Source: Branchipolynoe longqiensis
Taxonomy: Eukaryota; Annelida; Polychaeta; Phyllodocida; Polynoidae
Assembly (NCBI GenBank): GCA_030323885.1
Contig: CM059187.1
Coordinates: 133,574,029 to 133,638,028, forward strand
Length of the DNA stretch: 64,000 nt
Direction of reading: 5' to 3'
Shown: in pieces, positions 62,118 through 64,000 of the stretch
Position numbering within the stretch: position 1 is the first letter of the stretch
Layout of the letters: every line of letters begins with the position of its first letter
Translations under genes and position numbers: made by a program
Notes under the pieces: generated by a model
What the model saw: the letters and a program-made list of their open reading frames with translations, nothing else
What the model was told of the DNA's origin: nothing
The model's database searches: none

Positions 62118-63970
62118 TAATAGAACCTGTGGCTGAATGCACCCGTGCACTGAAGTCCGACTGGTGGGAAATGAAGGCAGAGGAGCTGCAGAGAGCTGCA
62201 GACAGAAACAACATGAAGGGCTTCTACAATGGACTGAAGGGAGGGGGGGGGGACCCGTGAAGAAGGGACCTGTTCACCTGAAATCAACAGATGGAATCGA
62301 GCCTTTTCTGACAGCAAGAGAGTTGTGGCAAGATGGATGAACACTTCCAGAAGCTACTCAACGTCCCTGGTGACATAAATCACAAAGCTCTGGAGAACAT
62401 CCAGCAGTGCATTACCAAAACATGCCTCGATAAGATTCCAACCATGGATGAGATGGCTAGAGCAATCACCAGCCTGAAAGATGGCAAAGCACCTGGGGGT
62501 GATGGAATTCCTGCTAAAGTATGGAAGCACGGAGGAGACATTCTGTTCAACAGACTGCATCAACTAATCATCAATGTCTGGGAGGAGGGTTCTGTACCCC
62601 AAGCATGGAAGGATCCCAGCATTGTAACCATCTACAAGAACAGACTGTGGGAACTATAGAGGAATCTCTCTTCTTTCCATAGCAGGCAAGATCTTTGCCA
62701 GGATCCTCCTCAACAGACTTTCTATTCACATAACACCTGATGTAGTTCTGGAGTCATAGTGTGGTTTCAGAGGTAACCGGAGCACAGTGGATTTGATATT
62801 TTATCTCCGACAGCTACAAGAAAAGTGCATTGAGCAGGACCGACCACTGTACATGGTATTTGTCAATTTCACTAAGGCGTTTGATACAGTCGAGAGGACT
62901 GGGCTATGGCAGCTACTGAGGAAGAAGGGATGCCCAGAGAAGTTCACAACTATGATCGCGGCTCTACATACAGGAATGATGGGGAATGTTAGTGTTGGAG
63001 GGGAAGCCTCAGAATCGTTTGGGGTTATCAATGGGGTCAAGCAAGGTTGTGTACTGGCCCCATGCTCTTCTCCATCTTCCTATTAGCAATGCTCGACGAG
63101 GCTTTCCAAGACATGAGGGATGGCATCTATGTACAGTCCAGACAGAGCGCTGACATATTCAATGTCGCACACTTCAGATTGAAGACCAAGACTACTCAGA
63201 TACTGGTGAGAGAGCTGCTATTCGCAGATGACAGTGCACTGGTAGCCCACTCTGCTGAAGAGATCCAGAAAATAGTGGACGCTTTCTTGGATGCATCAAA
63301 GAAGTTTGCCCTGAAGATTAACATCAAGAAGACGGAGGTGCTGTACCAACCCAACTCTACAAGAACCCAAGAGGAGGATATCATGGTTGACGGAAACAAG
63401 CTGAACTCTGTTCCGGAATTCACCTACCTCGGAAGCACTATATCAAGTGATGGACACATTGATGCTGAAAGACAGAGACTCTGGAAAAACCACCATGTGT
63501 CCATGCGGGTCAAAGGCAAGATCTACCATGCAATACGGAGCCGAGGCCTGGACAGTGTACAGACGACAGGTGAAAAAGCTGCATGCCTTCATGATGCGAC
63601 ATCTGTATTCAATCATGAGGCTAACCTGGAAGGACAAAGTGACAAATAAGGAAATACTCAAACGGACAGCGCTGCCCTCTATGGAAGATCTGATCAAAAA
63701 GAATCTCCGGTGAACTGGACACCTCATGAGGATGTCATCAGATAGGCTACCAAAGCAGATCCTCTATTTTCAACTGTCTTCTGGTTACAGAAAGAGAGGG
63801 CGCCCTCGTCTCCGGTTCAAGGATACCATCAAGAGAAACCTGAAGCTGAGAGACATTAAGACCGACTCATGGACATCACTCTCACAGCAGAGAGCTAAAT
63901 GGAGAGCGGCAGTCAAGTAATGAAAGCAGTCTTTGTCGCATCACGACCAACAGCATGATGATGATGATGG
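62118..63970 (+). mobile_element. LINE (non-LTR retrotransposon), 5'-truncated
   Basis: Carries the reverse transcriptase region and C-terminus of an ORF2-type protein, a short 3' UTR and a (GAT)n tail at about 63955-63968. No endonuclease domain is present in the window, so the copy is 5'-truncated. The 3' end is the same as at 9331-9733 and as in the elements at 26752-27142 and 37211-37649. The clade is not assigned; CR1, RTE and Jockey-like groups remain possible. Confidence 0.92.
62155..63920 (+). pseudogene. Reverse transcriptase ORF2 remnant, multiply broken
   Basis: Segments in different frames spell a continuous RT. The order is a pre-RT helix region (62155-62230), the GKAPGGDGIP motif (62483-62512), an R-G-I-S-L-L block (62660-62680), motif A region FVNFTKAFD (62859-62885), GVKQGCVLAP (63030-63060), the FADD catalytic box (63221-63232), KINIKKTEVLYQP (63312-63350), FTYLGS (63420-63437) and the C-terminal block (63600-63920). 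Breaks are frame changes near 62330, 62642, 63060 and 63500, a TAG in place of a Gln codon at 62757-62759, and a TGA in place of a Trp codon near 63712. The motif A position normally occupied by a catalytic Asp is Asn. The copy is inactive. Confidence 0.9.
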
Positions 63971-64000
63971 CTGTGGAAACCACTGGTGTCAACATTTTTA

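Overview
This window looks like non-coding, repeat-dense nuclear DNA from an animal. I found no complete host protein gene, rRNA or functional tRNA gene. The longest open frames (up to 416 codons) all lie on tandem arrays and are open on both strands and in several frames, so they are by-products of the arrays. The sequence suggests a marine invertebrate, most likely a lophotrochozoan and possibly a mollusc. The reasons are dense tRNA-headed SINEs, SINE tails ending in a GGCGTAAAAC- or GACGTAAAAC-type motif followed by short (CAAC)n or (AATC)n tails, and abundant MITEs. The taxonomic call is inference.

Three classes of sequence fill the window. (1) Interspersed repeats. Family A is a SINE of about 330 bp with a class-II-tRNA-like head, present in about 40 full or partial copies. 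Family B is a second tRNA-headed SINE, partly in tandem with a period near 300-320 bp. Family C is a further SINE-like family. There is also a dead LINE at the right end, a 3' fragment of the same LINE at 9.3 kb, and a non-autonomous element at 26.8 and 37.2 kb that borrows the LINE 3' end. At least five inverted-repeat DNA elements (MITEs) and one LTR/primer-binding-site remnant at 57 kb complete this class. (2) Tandem arrays: 42 bp (1-685), decamers (3.6-4.4, 14.6-15.3, 23.7-24.7, 55.1-56.3 kb), 66 bp (8.2-10.1 kb), CCCACA hexamers (19-20 kb), 51 bp (25.2-26.3 kb), ten copies of 80 bp (27.8-28.6 kb), GGTGAG (33 kb), GGTGGT/86 bp (36.2-38.7 kb), 54 bp (42.3 kb), an octamer (44.1-44.6 kb), GGGGC (59.3 kb) and 39 bp (60.3-60.9 kb). 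(3) Short single-copy islands between them, a few of them GC-balanced and CpG-containing.

Layout: 0-5 kb, 42-bp array, SINEs, a degraded MITE and an inverted decamer region. 5-14 kb, SINEs, G-rich arrays, two 66-bp arrays (one hit by the LINE fragment) and two MITEs nested in SINEs. 14-27 kb, decamer, hexamer and 51-bp arrays, a pogo/Tigger-like MITE and the first family B tandem. 27-39 kb, 80-bp satellite, more SINEs, GTG-rich arrays and the second LINE-tailed element. 39-53 kb, a TIR element, paired SINEs, octamer and pyrimidine tracts and another MITE. 53-64 kb, CT tracts, the large GC decamer array, the LTR remnant, GGGGC and 39-bp arrays, two SINEs and the broken LINE.

The main functional relation that can be read is parasitic. 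The LINE encodes, or once encoded, reverse transcriptase, and the element at 26.8/37.2 kb carries its terminal sequence, as expected of a non-autonomous hitchhiker. I saw no prokaryote-like defence, CRISPR or operon system. The most unusual signals are the recurrent expansion of unrelated 10-bp units, the tandem SINE-B units, and well-preserved insertion junctions that give an order of events.
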